A stretch of DNA of 64,000 nt from Bradyrhizobium sp. AZCC 2262 (GTDB lineage: Bacteria > Pseudomonadota > Alphaproteobacteria > Rhizobiales > Xanthobacteraceae), in contig NZ_JAZHRT010000001.1 of NCBI RefSeq assembly GCF_036924535.1, positions 248,001 to 312,000 of the forward strand. Direction: 5' to 3'. Made by a program: the position numbers and the translations under genes. How positions within the stretch are numbered: the stretch's first letter is position 1; the number at the start of each line of letters is the position of its first letter. Positions 1 to 9,119 of the stretch are shown piece after piece. The notes beneath the pieces are model-generated. The model worked only from the letters and a program-made list of their open reading frames with translations. It did not search any database and was not told the origin of the DNA.

Positions 1-405
1 GCCGAACCGTCTTGGAACGAACTGGGTGCCGTAGGCGATCGCCGCCGCCAGCGCCAGCGCGACGCCGAGACCGGTGGATGCGAGGATCAGCGTCGAGGGA
101 AGCACCTCGGCGATCAGGGTTGTCACGGGCCGGTTGGACCGCATCGACAGGCCCAGATCGCCAGTCACGAAGTTGGACAAGGCCGTCCAGAGCTGGACCA
201 GAATCGGCCTGTCCAGGCCTTGGGCGGCGATGATCTCCTGGATCTGTTTCTCGCTGAAACCGTTCTGTGGGTCGCGCAGGACGTTGGTGATGGGGTCGCC
301 CGGCAAGATGCTGACGACAACGAAGGTGAAGACGTAGGCCAGCAGGATGACGACGACGGCCTGGACGAGGCGCTTTGCGGCATAGGATAGGTAGGTACTG
401 TTCAT
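1..405 (-). CDS. ABC transporter permease, DppB/OppB type (partial)
   Basis: This is the N-terminal 135 residues of an inner-membrane permease for an oligopeptide or nickel-type ABC importer; the gene runs off the left edge. The start ATG is at 405. A first membrane segment follows a short cytoplasmic tail (YAAKRLVQAVVVILLAYVFT), then the family's typical stretch ILPGDPITNVL and a periplasmic loop with GLDRP and GDLGLSMRSNRPV, as in DppB-like permeases. It lies 38 bp downstream of the substrate-binding protein gene on the same strand, so the two are almost certainly co-transcribed. The transported substrate cannot be told from this fragment. Confidence 0.85.
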   Translation of the reverse strand, partial: MNSTYLSYAAKRLVQAVVVILLAYVFTFVVVSILPGDPITNVLRDPQNGFSEKQIQEIIAAQGLDRPILVQLWTALSNFVTGDLGLSMRSNRPVTTLIAEVLPSTLILASTGLGVALALAAAIAYGTQFVPRRFG

Positions 406-443
406 GCCGGTCACCTCGACACACTGCTCGGTTGCACTGCGGG

Positions 444-2096
444 CTACTCGCTGATCGTGGCCGTGTAGTAGCTGGCGTAGGCGATGCCGTTGTAGACCTC
501 CCCCTTGAGCTTCGGAGACTGCACGTAGATCCACTGGACGATCTGGGTGCGCGGAATGAAGTAGCCCTGCTCGAGGACATACTTCTGAAGCTCGTCGAGG
601 AGCGGGTCACGGATTTGGGTCGAGGCAGCGCTGGCGATCTTGTCGCGCAGTTCGTTGAGCTTCTTGTCGCTTTCACCGAGGGCGAACCAATTCTCGCCGT
701 TGTTGGCGTCGGTAAGGATGCTGGCCACGGTGCCGGCGTCGATGAAGCTGCGCGTCACCTCGTAGGCCGGCACGGCCGGGCCGCCGAACTTGACCTTCTC
801 GCCGAACGTTACGACGTCGTAGGCCCGGATGTAGACCTTCCAACCGATCTTGCCGAGTTGCTGGGCGATGAGTTCGTCGATCGACTTCGAAGTCGCGAGG
901 TAGGGGTTGGAGTACAGCGTCAGCGATAGCTGCTTGCCGTCCTTGGAACGGATGCCGTTAGAGCCCTTGGTCCAGCCCGCCTCGTCGAGAAGCTTCTCGG
1001 CTCTGCCCGGATTGTAGGCCAGCAGGTCGCTATGGTCAGTCGCGCCGGGCACGTTGCTCTGTATGAAAGACGTCGCGAGCTTCCAGTCAGGTGTGTATAC
1101 GGTGTCAAGGATCTCCTTCCGGTTGATTCCGGACTGGAAGGCCTGGCGCACCTTCACGTCGTTATACGGCTCCAGCTTTGTGTTGATCGCCAAGCCGTTC
1201 ACGAAACCTAGATAGCGCGGTGTCGCGATGGTGAAGCCCGCCTCCTTGAGGGATTTCAGTTCCTGCGGCGAGGCGTTGTAGGCGACATCGGCCTGGCCAG
1301 ACTGGACGGCGGCGACGCGTAGCGATGGCTCGGATACAAGCTTGTAGGTGATCGAATCGAGGTGGGCCGGGCCGGTATGGCCGACTGCGGCGGGACCCCA
1401 ATTGTAATCCTTGCGCCTGATCAGCTTCACGAAGTCGCCCTCTTTCCAGGAGTCGACCACGTATGGGCCGCTGCCAGATGTCTTGGCCAAGTCAGCCTGC
1501 TGGCTGGCAGGCTGCGCGATGGTCTTCGGGGAGATGAGGATCGAGCCGTGGTATCCGAGAGTCGGGATGAAGCCGAGCGTCGTCGCTTTGAAGAAGACCT
1601 TCACTGTCGTCGCGTCAACCGCCTCGGCGCGGTCGTAGGTCTTCGGGAAGAGGCCGATCGGATTGATGCCCTCGTTCCGGCGGCCGGCGTACCAGATGTC
1701 GAGGTTGGCAACGACGGCCGACGCATCGAGCGGCGTACCGTCGGAGAAGGTCACGCCCTTCTTGAGGTGGAGAGTGAACTGGGTGGCGTTATCGTTCTGC
1801 TCCCAGCTCTCGGCGATCCACGGACTGACCTTGCCGTCAGCGTCGACATAGACGAGCTTGTCGGTCACGTGGCCCCATATGTGGCCCTGAAAGCTAGAGA
1901 TAGCGCTGTTGTTCGGGATCCAGGTGCTGCCCAGCGAGTCGATGAGGAAGGTAATGTTGCCGCCATTCTGCGGAACGCCGGCACTCTGAACCGGATTAAG
2001 ACCCGCCATTACCACTAGAGCAGCGGCTGCCACCGCGGAAGTGGTGATCAGCAGGCGGCGCCGGGAAAGGAAGCGCGAGGAAAAGCGTTTGGTCAT
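444..2096 (-). CDS. ABC transporter substrate-binding protein, family 5 (SBP_bac_5)
   Basis: A 550-residue periplasmic solute receptor of the peptide/opine/nickel family. The N-terminus has twin arginines (FLSRRRLLITTSAVAAAALVV), so Tat export is possible, ending near AGLNPVQSAG. Family features follow: an ESWEQNDNATQFTLHLKKGVTFSDGTP-like block near residue 95, SGPYVVDSWKEGD and an AYNPGRAEKLLDEAGW block. The start is supported by AGGAG 8 nt upstream. It is the first gene of the transporter operon, with the permease downstream, and is divergent from the flavoprotein gene at 2610 across about 510 bp. The ligand is unknown; the family includes peptides, opines, glycosides and metals. Confidence 0.9.
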   Translation of the reverse strand: MTKRFSSRFLSRRRLLITTSAVAAAALVVMAGLNPVQSAGVPQNGGNITFLIDSLGSTWIPNNSAISSFQGHIWGHVTDKLVYVDADGKVSPWIAESWEQNDNATQFTLHLKKGVTFSDGTPLDASAVVANLDIWYAGRRNEGINPIGLFPKTYDRAEAVDATTVKVFFKATTLGFIPTLGYHGSILISPKTIAQPASQQADLAKTSGSGPYVVDSWKEGDFVKLIRRKDYNWGPAAVGHTGPAHLDSITYKLVSEPSLRVAAVQSGQADVAYNASPQELKSLKEAGFTIATPRYLGFVNGLAINTKLEPYNDVKVRQAFQSGINRKEILDTVYTPDWKLATSFIQSNVPGATDHSDLLAYNPGRAEKLLDEAGWTKGSNGIRSKDGKQLSLTLYSNPYLATSKSIDELIAQQLGKIGWKVYIRAYDVVTFGEKVKFGGPAVPAYEVTRSFIDAGTVASILTDANNGENWFALGESDKKLNELRDKIASAASTQIRDPLLDELQKYVLEQGYFIPRTQIVQWIYVQSPKLKGEVYNGIAYASYYTATISE

Positions 2097-2609
2097 GGAT
2101 AGCTCCTGGCGGTTCTAGTTAGGTCCTGCATCTGCGGATCATCGAAGAGGACCCTGGAGGCAGCGGAATGCCGTTCCAGCTTCGCGGCAATACTTCGTTG
2201 CTGGCAGCGTAGCGTTTCGTTTGAAATTTGAGATTCCAAAGAGTTGGTGTTTGATGGAAATCCCTGCCACGGGAGAGCGTTCTTGCAGCATCGAACATTG
2301 AGTCCTGAGGCAAAACGAAGCGGATCCAGGAAGAACGCCGGAGAATCCAGGAGCTCGCACACGATTGCTTAGGTAACGTCGAGCGTTGTGGCGCGGAGAA
2401 GCAATGTGTTGCGTGCGCTCAGAGAGAGGAAAACTGTTCTCCCTCGAAACAGACATGGCGCTGATGTTGGCATTCGCGGGAGAACTCGTTCGCGTTACGT
2501 CGGAAAAGAGTTTTGCGTTTCGTTGACGCTGACGCAGAGCCACCCAACGATACGGTAACGAGCGTCGCGCGGTGAGCTGCGGTCCGCTGCGTCTGCCAAG
2601 GGCACGATC
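2097..2609. other. Intergenic region between divergent ABC transporter and flavoprotein operons
   Basis: No convincing gene is visible in these 513 bp. Open frames on either strand lack family features and good ribosome binding sites. The region must hold the promoters of both divergent operons, but I could not assign individual boxes. Confidence 0.5.
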
Positions 2610-4214
2610 ATGACTGTTTCATCGCGCGAGCCGCTGTCGATCACAACAGACGTCCTTGTTGTCGGTGGCGGAATGGCTGGTGCTTGGGCGGCGAGTGCCG
2701 CGGCGGAGGCGGGCGCGAAGGTCATCCTGGCCGACAAGGGCTATTGCGGCACGAGCGGCGTGACGGCGGCTGCGGGGCCCGGACACTGGTGGGTGCCTCC
2801 GGATCCGCCCGAAGCGCGCGCGAGCGCCGTCCGCAATCGTATCGCAGCCGGACTTGGGCTCGGCGAGGCCGAGTGGATGTATCGAATCCTCGACCAGACC
2901 TGGCGGACGTTGCCGAGGCTTGCGCCGCATTACACGTTTGGCGTCGACGACGAGGGACGGGTCAATTATCGCGCCGTCCGTGGACCCGAATATATGCGGG
3001 CGCTTCGTCAGTTCGCGGTGAACCGCGGTGTCGCCGTTCTCGATCATTCGCCCGTACTGGAGTTGTTGGCCCGCGATGACGGCTCGATTGGCGGCGCACG
3101 CGGCCTGCGTCGACAGGACGGGAACAGGCCTTATCAAATCAACGCCGCAGCCGTAGTGCTGGCGGCCGGTGGCACGAGCTTTCTGTCTCACCTGCTGGGA
3201 TCGCGAACCAACACCGGCGATGGCTACCTGCTGGCGGCGGAGGCGGGGGTGGAAATGTCCGGTATGGAATTCACCGCCGCCTACACCATCGCGCCGGCGC
3301 ATTCGACCATGACGCGCAGCATGGCCTATTCCTTCGCGACCTACTACGACGCCGACGGGCGCGAGCTGGACCTGCCGTTCGGGCCCGACCAGACCGTGCG
3401 TCTCGCCCGCGCGCTCCAGCGCGGGCCGGTGTACTGTTCGCTGTATCGACTTCCAGACGATGTAAAGGCGAGGTTGCATACAATCTCGCCGAACGTGCCG
3501 CTGGTGTTTGATCGCTGGTCGATCGATCCTTACCGTGACCGCTTCGAGGTGACGCTGCACAATGACGGCACCATCCGCGGTCTCGGCGGCGTGCGCGTGG
3601 TCAATGCCGATTGCGCGACATCGGTGCCGGGTCTGTTCGTGGCTGGCGACAATGCGTCCCGCGAGAAAGCCGCCGGCGCGATTTCCGGTGGTGGCAATGT
3701 CAATTCGGCCTGGGCGCTGTCATCGGGCGTATTCGCTGGACAAGCAGCCGCGCGTCTTGCGCGCGAGGCGGGCGGCCGCTCGGCACATCTTACGCCGCTC
3801 GGTCGTGTCGGCCTTCGGCAACGTCGGCAGCCGAAGGCGCTCGATCTGGCGGAGGTCCGGAAAGGTGTCCGCGCCGAAATGCATCCGTTCGACAAGAATC
3901 TGTTTCGCACACGCGCGGGGCTCAATGCTTCTCGGAACGTGCTCGACAGCCTCTGGACCGAACTCGCCGACCACGCGCCCGCAGGCGCCCTCGCATGGCG
4001 TGAAGCGGCGGCTTTGGTGGCAGCGGCCCGCTGGTCGGTCGCAACGGCTGAGTGGCGCAGCGAGAGCAGGGGAATGCACCGTCGCGAGGATTTTACGGAG
4101 CCCAAGGCCCAACTCGCGATCCGGTTCCTCAGCGGCGGATTGGATCGCGTCTGGGTCGGTGCTGACGGCGAATCCCCGAGCGCTCGATCAAATCAATTGG
4201 AGCCGGCGTTATGA
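2610..4214 (+). CDS. FAD-dependent oxidoreductase, fumarate reductase/AprA-like flavoprotein
   Basis: A 534-residue flavoprotein of the succinate dehydrogenase/fumarate reductase/adenylylsulfate reductase superfamily. The dinucleotide-binding motif VLVVGGGMAGAWAA lies at residues 15-28, followed by a GTSGVTAAAG stretch typical of the family, and a C-terminal FAD motif (GLFVAGDNASREKAAGA...GGGNVNSA) near residue 350. It is shorter than AprA. Its stop overlaps the start of the ferredoxin gene (ATGA), so the two are translationally coupled and probably form a two-subunit enzyme in which the ferredoxin carries electrons to or from the flavin. The substrate is unknown. The divergent ABC transporter suggests action on an imported compound (inference). 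Confidence 0.85.
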   Translation: MTVSSREPLSITTDVLVVGGGMAGAWAASAAAEAGAKVILADKGYCGTSGVTAAAGPGHWWVPPDPPEARASAVRNRIAAGLGLGEAEWMYRILDQTWRTLPRLAPHYTFGVDDEGRVNYRAVRGPEYMRALRQFAVNRGVAVLDHSPVLELLARDDGSIGGARGLRRQDGNRPYQINAAAVVLAAGGTSFLSHLLGSRTNTGDGYLLAAEAGVEMSGMEFTAAYTIAPAHSTMTRSMAYSFATYYDADGRELDLPFGPDQTVRLARALQRGPVYCSLYRLPDDVKARLHTISPNVPLVFDRWSIDPYRDRFEVTLHNDGTIRGLGGVRVVNADCATSVPGLFVAGDNASREKAAGAISGGGNVNSAWALSSGVFAGQAAARLAREAGGRSAHLTPLGRVGLRQRRQPKALDLAEVRKGVRAEMHPFDKNLFRTRAGLNASRNVLDSLWTELADHAPAGALAWREAAALVAAARWSVATAEWRSESRGMHRREDFTEPKAQLAIRFLSGGLDRVWVGADGESPSARSNQLEPAL

Positions 4215-4573
4215 TCGAACTCATCGTCTCGGACCGTTGTACCAATTGTGGCGAGTGCATCGCGGTCTGTCCGACCAACGTGTTCGATCCCGGGCACGCT
4301 GGTCCTCCGATTCCGGCACGGGTGGACGATTGCCAGACCTGTTTCATGTGCGAACTCTACTGCCGTGCGGACGCGATCTATGTCGCACCCGATTGCGACC
4401 GTCGCATCCACGCAACCGCTGACGAGGTCGTCGCCTCGGGCCGCCTTGGTCAATATCGGAAGCATTCCGGCTGGGATGAATGGGCGCAACATTTCCCCAA
4501 CGAGCAATGGCTGATGGAGACAGTGTTCCGGAGGGCCGGCGAAACGGCGGCACGTCGCAATGAGAAACCATGA
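4211..4573 (+). CDS. 4Fe-4S ferredoxin family protein, partner of flavoprotein
   Basis: A 120-residue two-cluster ferredoxin, AprB-like in layout. The first cluster motif is CTNCGECIAVCP near residues 10-21, the second CQTCFMCELYC near residues 41-51, both close to the N-terminus. The remaining 70 residues are a tail with no iron-binding motif (KHSGWDEWAQHFPNEQW), which may hold the flavoprotein subunit. The start overlaps the upstream stop by 4 bp. The next gene begins 170 bp later, so it may or may not share the transcript. Confidence 0.88.
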   Translation: MIELIVSDRCTNCGECIAVCPTNVFDPGHAGPPIPARVDDCQTCFMCELYCRADAIYVAPDCDRRIHATADEVVASGRLGQYRKHSGWDEWAQHFPNEQWLMETVFRRAGETAARRNEKP

Positions 4574-4742
4574 TTGCGCCGCTCGCGTGGGTTGGGTAAC
4601 AGCGTTGCGGCTCGAGAGATGATTTCATTTGCGTCGCTCGGACACGTCATCCTCTTATTGCAGAGCGTTCGTGATCTTTGAAAAGACTATCTTGTCGTAA
4701 GCGCCTAGCCTGTCGGGACGTTGAAGTCGCAAGGCGTTTGCA

Positions 4743-5735
4743 ATGAACACTCCTCGTATCGACGAAAAACGCGCAGCGGTGAGCGTGCGATCGCCGATCA
4801 TCATCAATCAGCTCGGAGCGGAAATCCGCGCGTCGCTGATCGATCACTGGTCCCGGCCTTTGGTCATCGACCATCCCGCCGATCGCCCGCCGTGGGAGAT
4901 CGCGCCGGAAGCTGACGTGCTGCTGACGCGGCCGCTGGCAGGCTGGAACAAGGCGCCGGCTGACAGGCCGGCGGGCTGGCCCAACGGCTTGCGCTGGATC
5001 CAGACGGCATCGACCGGAGTTGATTTCTTTCCGGCGTGGCTGCTTGATGGTCCGGTGGTGACGATCGGGCGCGGCATCTCGGCGGACGCGATTGCGGAGT
5101 ATGTCCTTGCGGCCATTCTCGGCTTTACGAAGCGCCTGCACGATATCCGGCCGCGCAGCCGTGACGACTGGAAGATCACTCCGCTGGGCTCGCTCGGCGG
5201 CAAGACGATCGGGATCGCGGGCTTTGGCTCGATCGGTCATGCCGTCGCCGAGCGGGTAAAGCCGTTCGGGGTCCAGATCGGGGTGCTGCGGAGAACACCC
5301 TGGCAATATGCGCCGGCGGGCATCCTGCCGGTCGATGATATCGAGACGCTGTTTGCCCTTTCCGATCATCTTGTGGTCGCGCTGCCGGCAACGTCAAGAA
5401 CGATGCATCTCATCAACGCCGACGTGCTGGCGCGGGCGAAGAAGTCGCTGCATCTCATCAACGTGGCGCGCGGCCGGATCATCGATCAACAAGCTCTGTT
5501 GAGGGCACTAGACGATGGCCAGCTCGCCGGGGCCACCCTCGATGTTACCGATCCGGAACCGCCCCCGGACGGCGACCCGATCTACAGCCATCCCAAGGTC
5601 CTGCTAACGCCGCATGTCTCTTGGACAGGCGGAGAGGATGTCAAGCGGCTGGCTGGCAAGGTGCTCATCAACCTCGACGCCTATGCGCACGGAGCACCGC
5701 TGGCAGACGTCTTCGACAAGAATTTGGAATACTGA
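4743..5735 (+). CDS. D-isomer-specific 2-hydroxyacid dehydrogenase, NAD(P)-binding
   Basis: A 330-residue NAD(P)-dependent dehydrogenase that should interconvert a 2-hydroxy acid and a 2-oxo acid in the cytoplasm. The Rossmann motif GIAGFGSIGHAVAERV is near residue 155. The catalytic set is recognisable: Arg in NVARGRIID, Glu in TDPEPPP and His in LTPHVSW near residue 292. The N-terminal domain is divergent from better-known members. It is followed 16 bp later by a class II aldolase gene in the same direction, so the pair probably forms a catabolic operon. The specific hydroxy acid is not predictable. Confidence 0.88.
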   Translation: MNTPRIDEKRAAVSVRSPIIINQLGAEIRASLIDHWSRPLVIDHPADRPPWEIAPEADVLLTRPLAGWNKAPADRPAGWPNGLRWIQTASTGVDFFPAWLLDGPVVTIGRGISADAIAEYVLAAILGFTKRLHDIRPRSRDDWKITPLGSLGGKTIGIAGFGSIGHAVAERVKPFGVQIGVLRRTPWQYAPAGILPVDDIETLFALSDHLVVALPATSRTMHLINADVLARAKKSLHLINVARGRIIDQQALLRALDDGQLAGATLDVTDPEPPPDGDPIYSHPKVLLTPHVSWTGGEDVKRLAGKVLINLDAYAHGAPLADVFDKNLEY

Positions 5736-5751
5736 ACAAGGAGCTGCGAGA

Positions 5752-6534
5752 ATGAACCAGATCGTCGAGAAGCCGAAGAAATATTCGCTGGTCGAGCGTG
5801 CGCCTGCCGCCTCGTTTGAGGAGGAGAGGCTGCATCGCAAGCAGCGGCTTGCCGCAACCTTCCGCCTGTTCTCGCGCTACGGTTTCGATCAGGGCCTCGC
5901 CGGCCATGTCACCGTGCGCGATCCGGAATTCCCGGATCGCTTCTGGATCAACCCGCTGTCGAAGTTTTTCGGCCAGATCAAGGTCTCGGACCTTCAGCTG
6001 GTCGATCATGCCGGCAACATCCTGATCGGTGACAAGCCGATCAATCAGGCCGGCTTCGTGATTCATTCGGCGATCCATGCCGCACATCCCGAGGTGATCG
6101 CCGCGGCCCATACGCACTCGACCTACGGCAAAGCCTGGTCGGCGCTCGGCCGTGTGCTCGATCCGCTGACCCAAGACTCCTGCGCCTTCTATGAAGACCA
6201 CGCGCTGTTCGACCCGTTCTCCGGCGTCGTGCTGGAAGCGGAGGAGGGGAGAAAAATCGCCGAAGCGCTGGGATCGAAGAAGGCCGTCATTCTGCAGAAC
6301 CACGGCCTGTTGACGGTTGGGCCGACGATCGAAGCGACCGCTTGGTGGTACATAGCGATGGACAATGCGGCGCGAACGCAGCTCCTCGCCGAAGCGGCGG
6401 GAACGCCGAATCCGATTCCGCACGAGGTAGCGAAACTGACCGCAAGCCAGGTCGGGACCCACAAGGGCGGCTATTTCAGCTTCCAGCCATTGTGGGACTG
6501 GATCACTGAGGCGGAGCCGGATCTGTTCAACTAG
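5752..6534 (+). CDS. Class II aldolase/adducin family protein
   Basis: A 260-residue cytoplasmic protein of the zinc-dependent class II aldolase/adducin fold (fuculose-1-phosphate aldolase relatives). The start at 5752 is preceded by AAGGAG with 8 nt spacing. Metal-site histidines are seen in AAHTHSTYGKAWS near residue 121, and a third in ILQNHGLLTVG near residue 183. Residues 50-75 (GHVTVRDPEFPDRFWINPL) match the family's N-terminal glycine-rich entry. Many members of this subgroup are uncharacterised or act as decarboxylases. Together with the upstream hydroxyacid dehydrogenase it points to breakdown of a small hydroxylated acid. Confidence 0.9.
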   Translation: MNQIVEKPKKYSLVERAPAASFEEERLHRKQRLAATFRLFSRYGFDQGLAGHVTVRDPEFPDRFWINPLSKFFGQIKVSDLQLVDHAGNILIGDKPINQAGFVIHSAIHAAHPEVIAAAHTHSTYGKAWSALGRVLDPLTQDSCAFYEDHALFDPFSGVVLEAEEGRKIAEALGSKKAVILQNHGLLTVGPTIEATAWWYIAMDNAARTQLLAEAAGTPNPIPHEVAKLTASQVGTHKGGYFSFQPLWDWITEAEPDLFN

Positions 6535-6604
6535 CGCATCAGGTTTGCATCGGCGTTCGCGGCCGCATGACCGTGGACGCCGATCGAGACGCAAGGGCCG
6601 GAAT

Positions 6605-6832
6605 GTGACGCTGAGAGACGACGCGACCACCGGTGCACGATCGCTGCGGACCGATGACAGGGCGTGGACAGCCGCCGAGAAACATAAGCTCCGAGGGCTG
6701 GCGAAGAACAATACGCCTGTCAGAAAGATCGCGCGAAGGCTGAATCGCAGCGTGGCCTCGACGGGAACTATGGCCGCTGAACTCGGTATCGTGCTGAACG
6801 GCGGGCTCGATCCGGTTCGCTTGTCCGGCTAG
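6605..6832 (+). CDS. Small protein with predicted helix-turn-helix domain
   Basis: A 75-residue basic protein if the GTG at 6605 is used; a TTG at 6545 would add 20 arginine-rich residues that look non-native. The core WTAAEKHKLRGLAKNNTPVRKIARRLNRSVAST resembles the short SANT/GcrA-like helix-turn-helix found in many small alphaproteobacterial proteins. The start is uncertain and the ribosome binding site is weak. The stop codon shares the palindromic CTAG with the stop of the convergent AraC gene. The function is unknown; DNA binding is inferred from the fold only. Confidence 0.55.
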   Translation: MTLRDDATTGARSLRTDDRAWTAAEKHKLRGLAKNNTPVRKIARRLNRSVASTGTMAAELGIVLNGGLDPVRLSG

Positions 6833-7911
6833 GCGCCCATCATGGCGCCGATCGCCTGCAATCGGGAGCGAACAGCGCCATCGTCGGGGTCGGAAGGCAT
6901 GCGCTCGGCACGAATCTGCTGCGGGGTGGTCCCCGTGGCCGCCTTCAGAAATCGGCGGAGGCTCCTTGCGTCGGAATAGCCGAGCTCGGCGGCGATGGCT
7001 TCGACGCTGTCATTGGTTGTTCGTAGCCTGCGGACGGCGGCGGTGACCAGGGCGCGCTCGCGCACATGACGAAATCCACCGGTCGTCGCCAGCCGGCGGC
7101 GCATCGTGGATGTGCTGACGGCCGCACGCTCCGCAACGTCCTTCAGGCGCAACCGCCCGGCATCCGCTAGTGTTGCGCTATCATCTCGCCAAGCCCCCTC
7201 ATCGATAAAATCAAGCCAGAGCCGAAAGCATTCCCAATGTGGATTGGCGCCGGCACGCCTGAACCCTCGACGACCAAGCAGGGCACGCGAGAATCGCATG
7301 CCCGTGACCGGACCGTGACGCACCGGAGCATCGACCGCAAAATGCCGGCGGCCGAGATTGTAGTGCAGGGGATCGCGGGTGGTCACCTCGAGGATTGGCA
7401 TCGCGGCGCCGAGAAAGTACATGCAATGCATGAATATCCAGCTCAGGTAGATATCCTCGAGCAGGACCGCGTCGGCGCCCCTCGCGGAGTCTGTGCGAAC
7501 GTTGAGGACCGCAACATCGTGCTCGGTCTTCAGCTCGATCTGAACGGCGCTGGACGCGGTTCGATATAGCCGCGCTACCGAAAGGATCGCGTCTTCCAGC
7601 GTGGCGCAGCCAAGGGCTATCCGGAGGCCGAGCGCGGTATAGGCTGGATCGATGCGCGAGCGCGCCAAGCCGTGCGCCGCATCGTCGATGCCAAGCGCCG
7701 TATTCATGCACAGCAGCAGATATTGAGCGGGACCGACAAGGTCGCGATTGTCGCCGTGACGCAAGTCGATCAGGGATGCCGCCATGACCTGTTCAAACGA
7801 CAGGCCTTGGCGAAGGACGCCGCTGACCTGTCGGGTGATCCAATCGAATGGCATGCCGTGACGCATGAAGCCTCGCAACGGGCCGAGCCGCGGCGATGAT
7901 CCTAGGGACAA
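6829..7911 (-). CDS. AraC family transcriptional regulator
   Basis: A 360-residue regulator. The C-terminal AraC-type DNA-binding domain covers roughly residues 250-345, with both helix-turn-helix units visible (LKDVAERAAVSTSTMRRRLATTGG and DSVEAIAAELGYSDARSLRRFLKAATGTTPQQIR). The N-terminal 220 residues match the arabinose-binding-like domain of the OruR/VirS group. An internal Met at residue 16 or 20 is also possible as the start. It is divergent from the esterase gene at 8080. A 20-bp tandem repeat sits in the shared control region and could be its operator (inference). Confidence 0.88.
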   Translation of the reverse strand: MSLGSSPRLGPLRGFMRHGMPFDWITRQVSGVLRQGLSFEQVMAASLIDLRHGDNRDLVGPAQYLLLCMNTALGIDDAAHGLARSRIDPAYTALGLRIALGCATLEDAILSVARLYRTASSAVQIELKTEHDVAVLNVRTDSARGADAVLLEDIYLSWIFMHCMYFLGAAMPILEVTTRDPLHYNLGRRHFAVDAPVRHGPVTGMRFSRALLGRRGFRRAGANPHWECFRLWLDFIDEGAWRDDSATLADAGRLRLKDVAERAAVSTSTMRRRLATTGGFRHVRERALVTAAVRRLRTTNDSVEAIAAELGYSDARSLRRFLKAATGTTPQQIRAERMPSDPDDGAVRSRLQAIGAMMGA

Positions 7912-7928
7912 ACTCCATCGTCCGCAAT

Positions 7929-7968
7929 TCAGGGATACGAAGCCCGACTCAGGGATACGAAGCCCGAC
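7929..7968. repeat. Two tandem copies of a 20-bp unit in a divergent promoter region
   Basis: The unit TCAGGGATACGAAGCCCGAC occurs twice back to back, without mismatches. It lies 18 bp upstream of the AraC gene start and about 110 bp upstream of the esterase gene. Direct-repeat operators of this spacing (two helical turns) are usual for AraC-type activators, so it is a candidate binding site. A simple replication slip is the alternative. Confidence 0.7.
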
Positions 7969-8079
7969 CTTTTCGTCAGGCTGATCGATTGGGTCTCCCT
8001 CATCTGCATCCTTCGGTCAGTGCGGCGAGCCGTGTTCCCATTTACGCTTTGCCATGACCTGGCGGATATGGAGTGAGCG

Positions 8080-9048
8080 ATGAACGAGACCGCAGCGAAG
8101 CGCGAGCGCCGTCCGGAGCTCGATCGTGCCTTTGCGCACCTTGCTGGACTGGCCGCCTCAGCGGACCTGGCGGGGATTTCCGACCCGCTGCAGCAATTCG
8201 TCGCCATCATTCGAACCTTGATGCCGCGTTATGGCGATGTCGGTCCGATACCGAGCTTCGAAGGCGTGACCTTTACGCCGGTCGACGCCGGAGGTGTGGG
8301 TGCAGAGTGGGTGATCCCGCCCGATCCCGATCCCGCGCGTCGCATTGTTTATACGCATGGAGGCGGGTGGGTCGGTGGCTCTCCCGATGGCTATCGGGCC
8401 ATCACCGGGACGCTCGCCCGTCTGTCGCGCGCGGCGATTCTGGTCGTCGACTATCGTCTGGCGCCCGAACATCGCTTTCCGTCGGGCTTGGAAGACTGTG
8501 TCAATGCATTTCGCTGGGCTGCGCTGCATGGACCCGATGGCGGTCGCGTGCACTCAGGCGATGCGTCGACCCATCTGAGCCTGGTTGGTGATTCCGCGGG
8601 CGGAAACCTGGCGGCGGCGACCTGTCTGGAATTGATCGCAGGCGGCGAACTGGTTCCTGATCGTCTCGTGCTGATCGCAGGCACGCTCGACAATCAATCG
8701 CCGGCGGATCGCGTCGGAATAGACGATCAGATTGCGACTGCGGAGTCCCTGGATGCCGGCACGGCTGTCTATCTCGCTCCGAACGGCAATCCGTCCGATC
8801 ATCTTGTCTCGCCGGTGAATGCGCCCCGTCATCTCCTGGCGAAGTTTCCGCCGACCTTGTTACAGGCCAGTTCGATCGAAACCCTGGCTTATGACAGCCG
8901 GAAATTTGCAGCACGTCTCGAGGATGCCGGCGTAAGAACGAACTTGAGCATCTGGCCGGAGCTGCCTCACGTCTGGCATGCGTTTTTGGGATTGTTTCCC
9001 GAGGCAACCGAAGCCCTGCGGGAGATAGCCGACTTCGTGAAACCTTGA
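8080..9048 (+). CDS. Alpha/beta hydrolase, hormone-sensitive-lipase-type esterase
   Basis: A 322-residue hydrolase of the HSL (family IV) esterase group. The oxyanion-hole motif HGGGW is near residues 93-97. The nucleophile elbow GDSAGGNLAAA is near residue 172, with Ser as the likely nucleophile. The C-terminal LPHVWHAF supplies the catalytic His near residue 302. No signal peptide is evident, so it is probably cytoplasmic and hydrolyses short-chain esters. GGAGTGA lies just ahead of the start. It is divergent from the AraC gene, which probably controls it (inference from position). Confidence 0.88.
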   Translation: MNETAAKRERRPELDRAFAHLAGLAASADLAGISDPLQQFVAIIRTLMPRYGDVGPIPSFEGVTFTPVDAGGVGAEWVIPPDPDPARRIVYTHGGGWVGGSPDGYRAITGTLARLSRAAILVVDYRLAPEHRFPSGLEDCVNAFRWAALHGPDGGRVHSGDASTHLSLVGDSAGGNLAAATCLELIAGGELVPDRLVLIAGTLDNQSPADRVGIDDQIATAESLDAGTAVYLAPNGNPSDHLVSPVNAPRHLLAKFPPTLLQASSIETLAYDSRKFAARLEDAGVRTNLSIWPELPHVWHAFLGLFPEATEALREIADFVKP

Positions 9049-9119
9049 TCGGTGAACGACGTCGACGGCGGCTCACTCTGCGTGGCTATCGTTGCGTCAC
9101 TACAACCGTCCCTGGGGCG

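Noticed and set aside
4647..5369. Long minus-strand frame opposite the hydroxyacid dehydrogenase
   Set aside because: It is an arginine-rich shadow of a well-supported gene with no family features.
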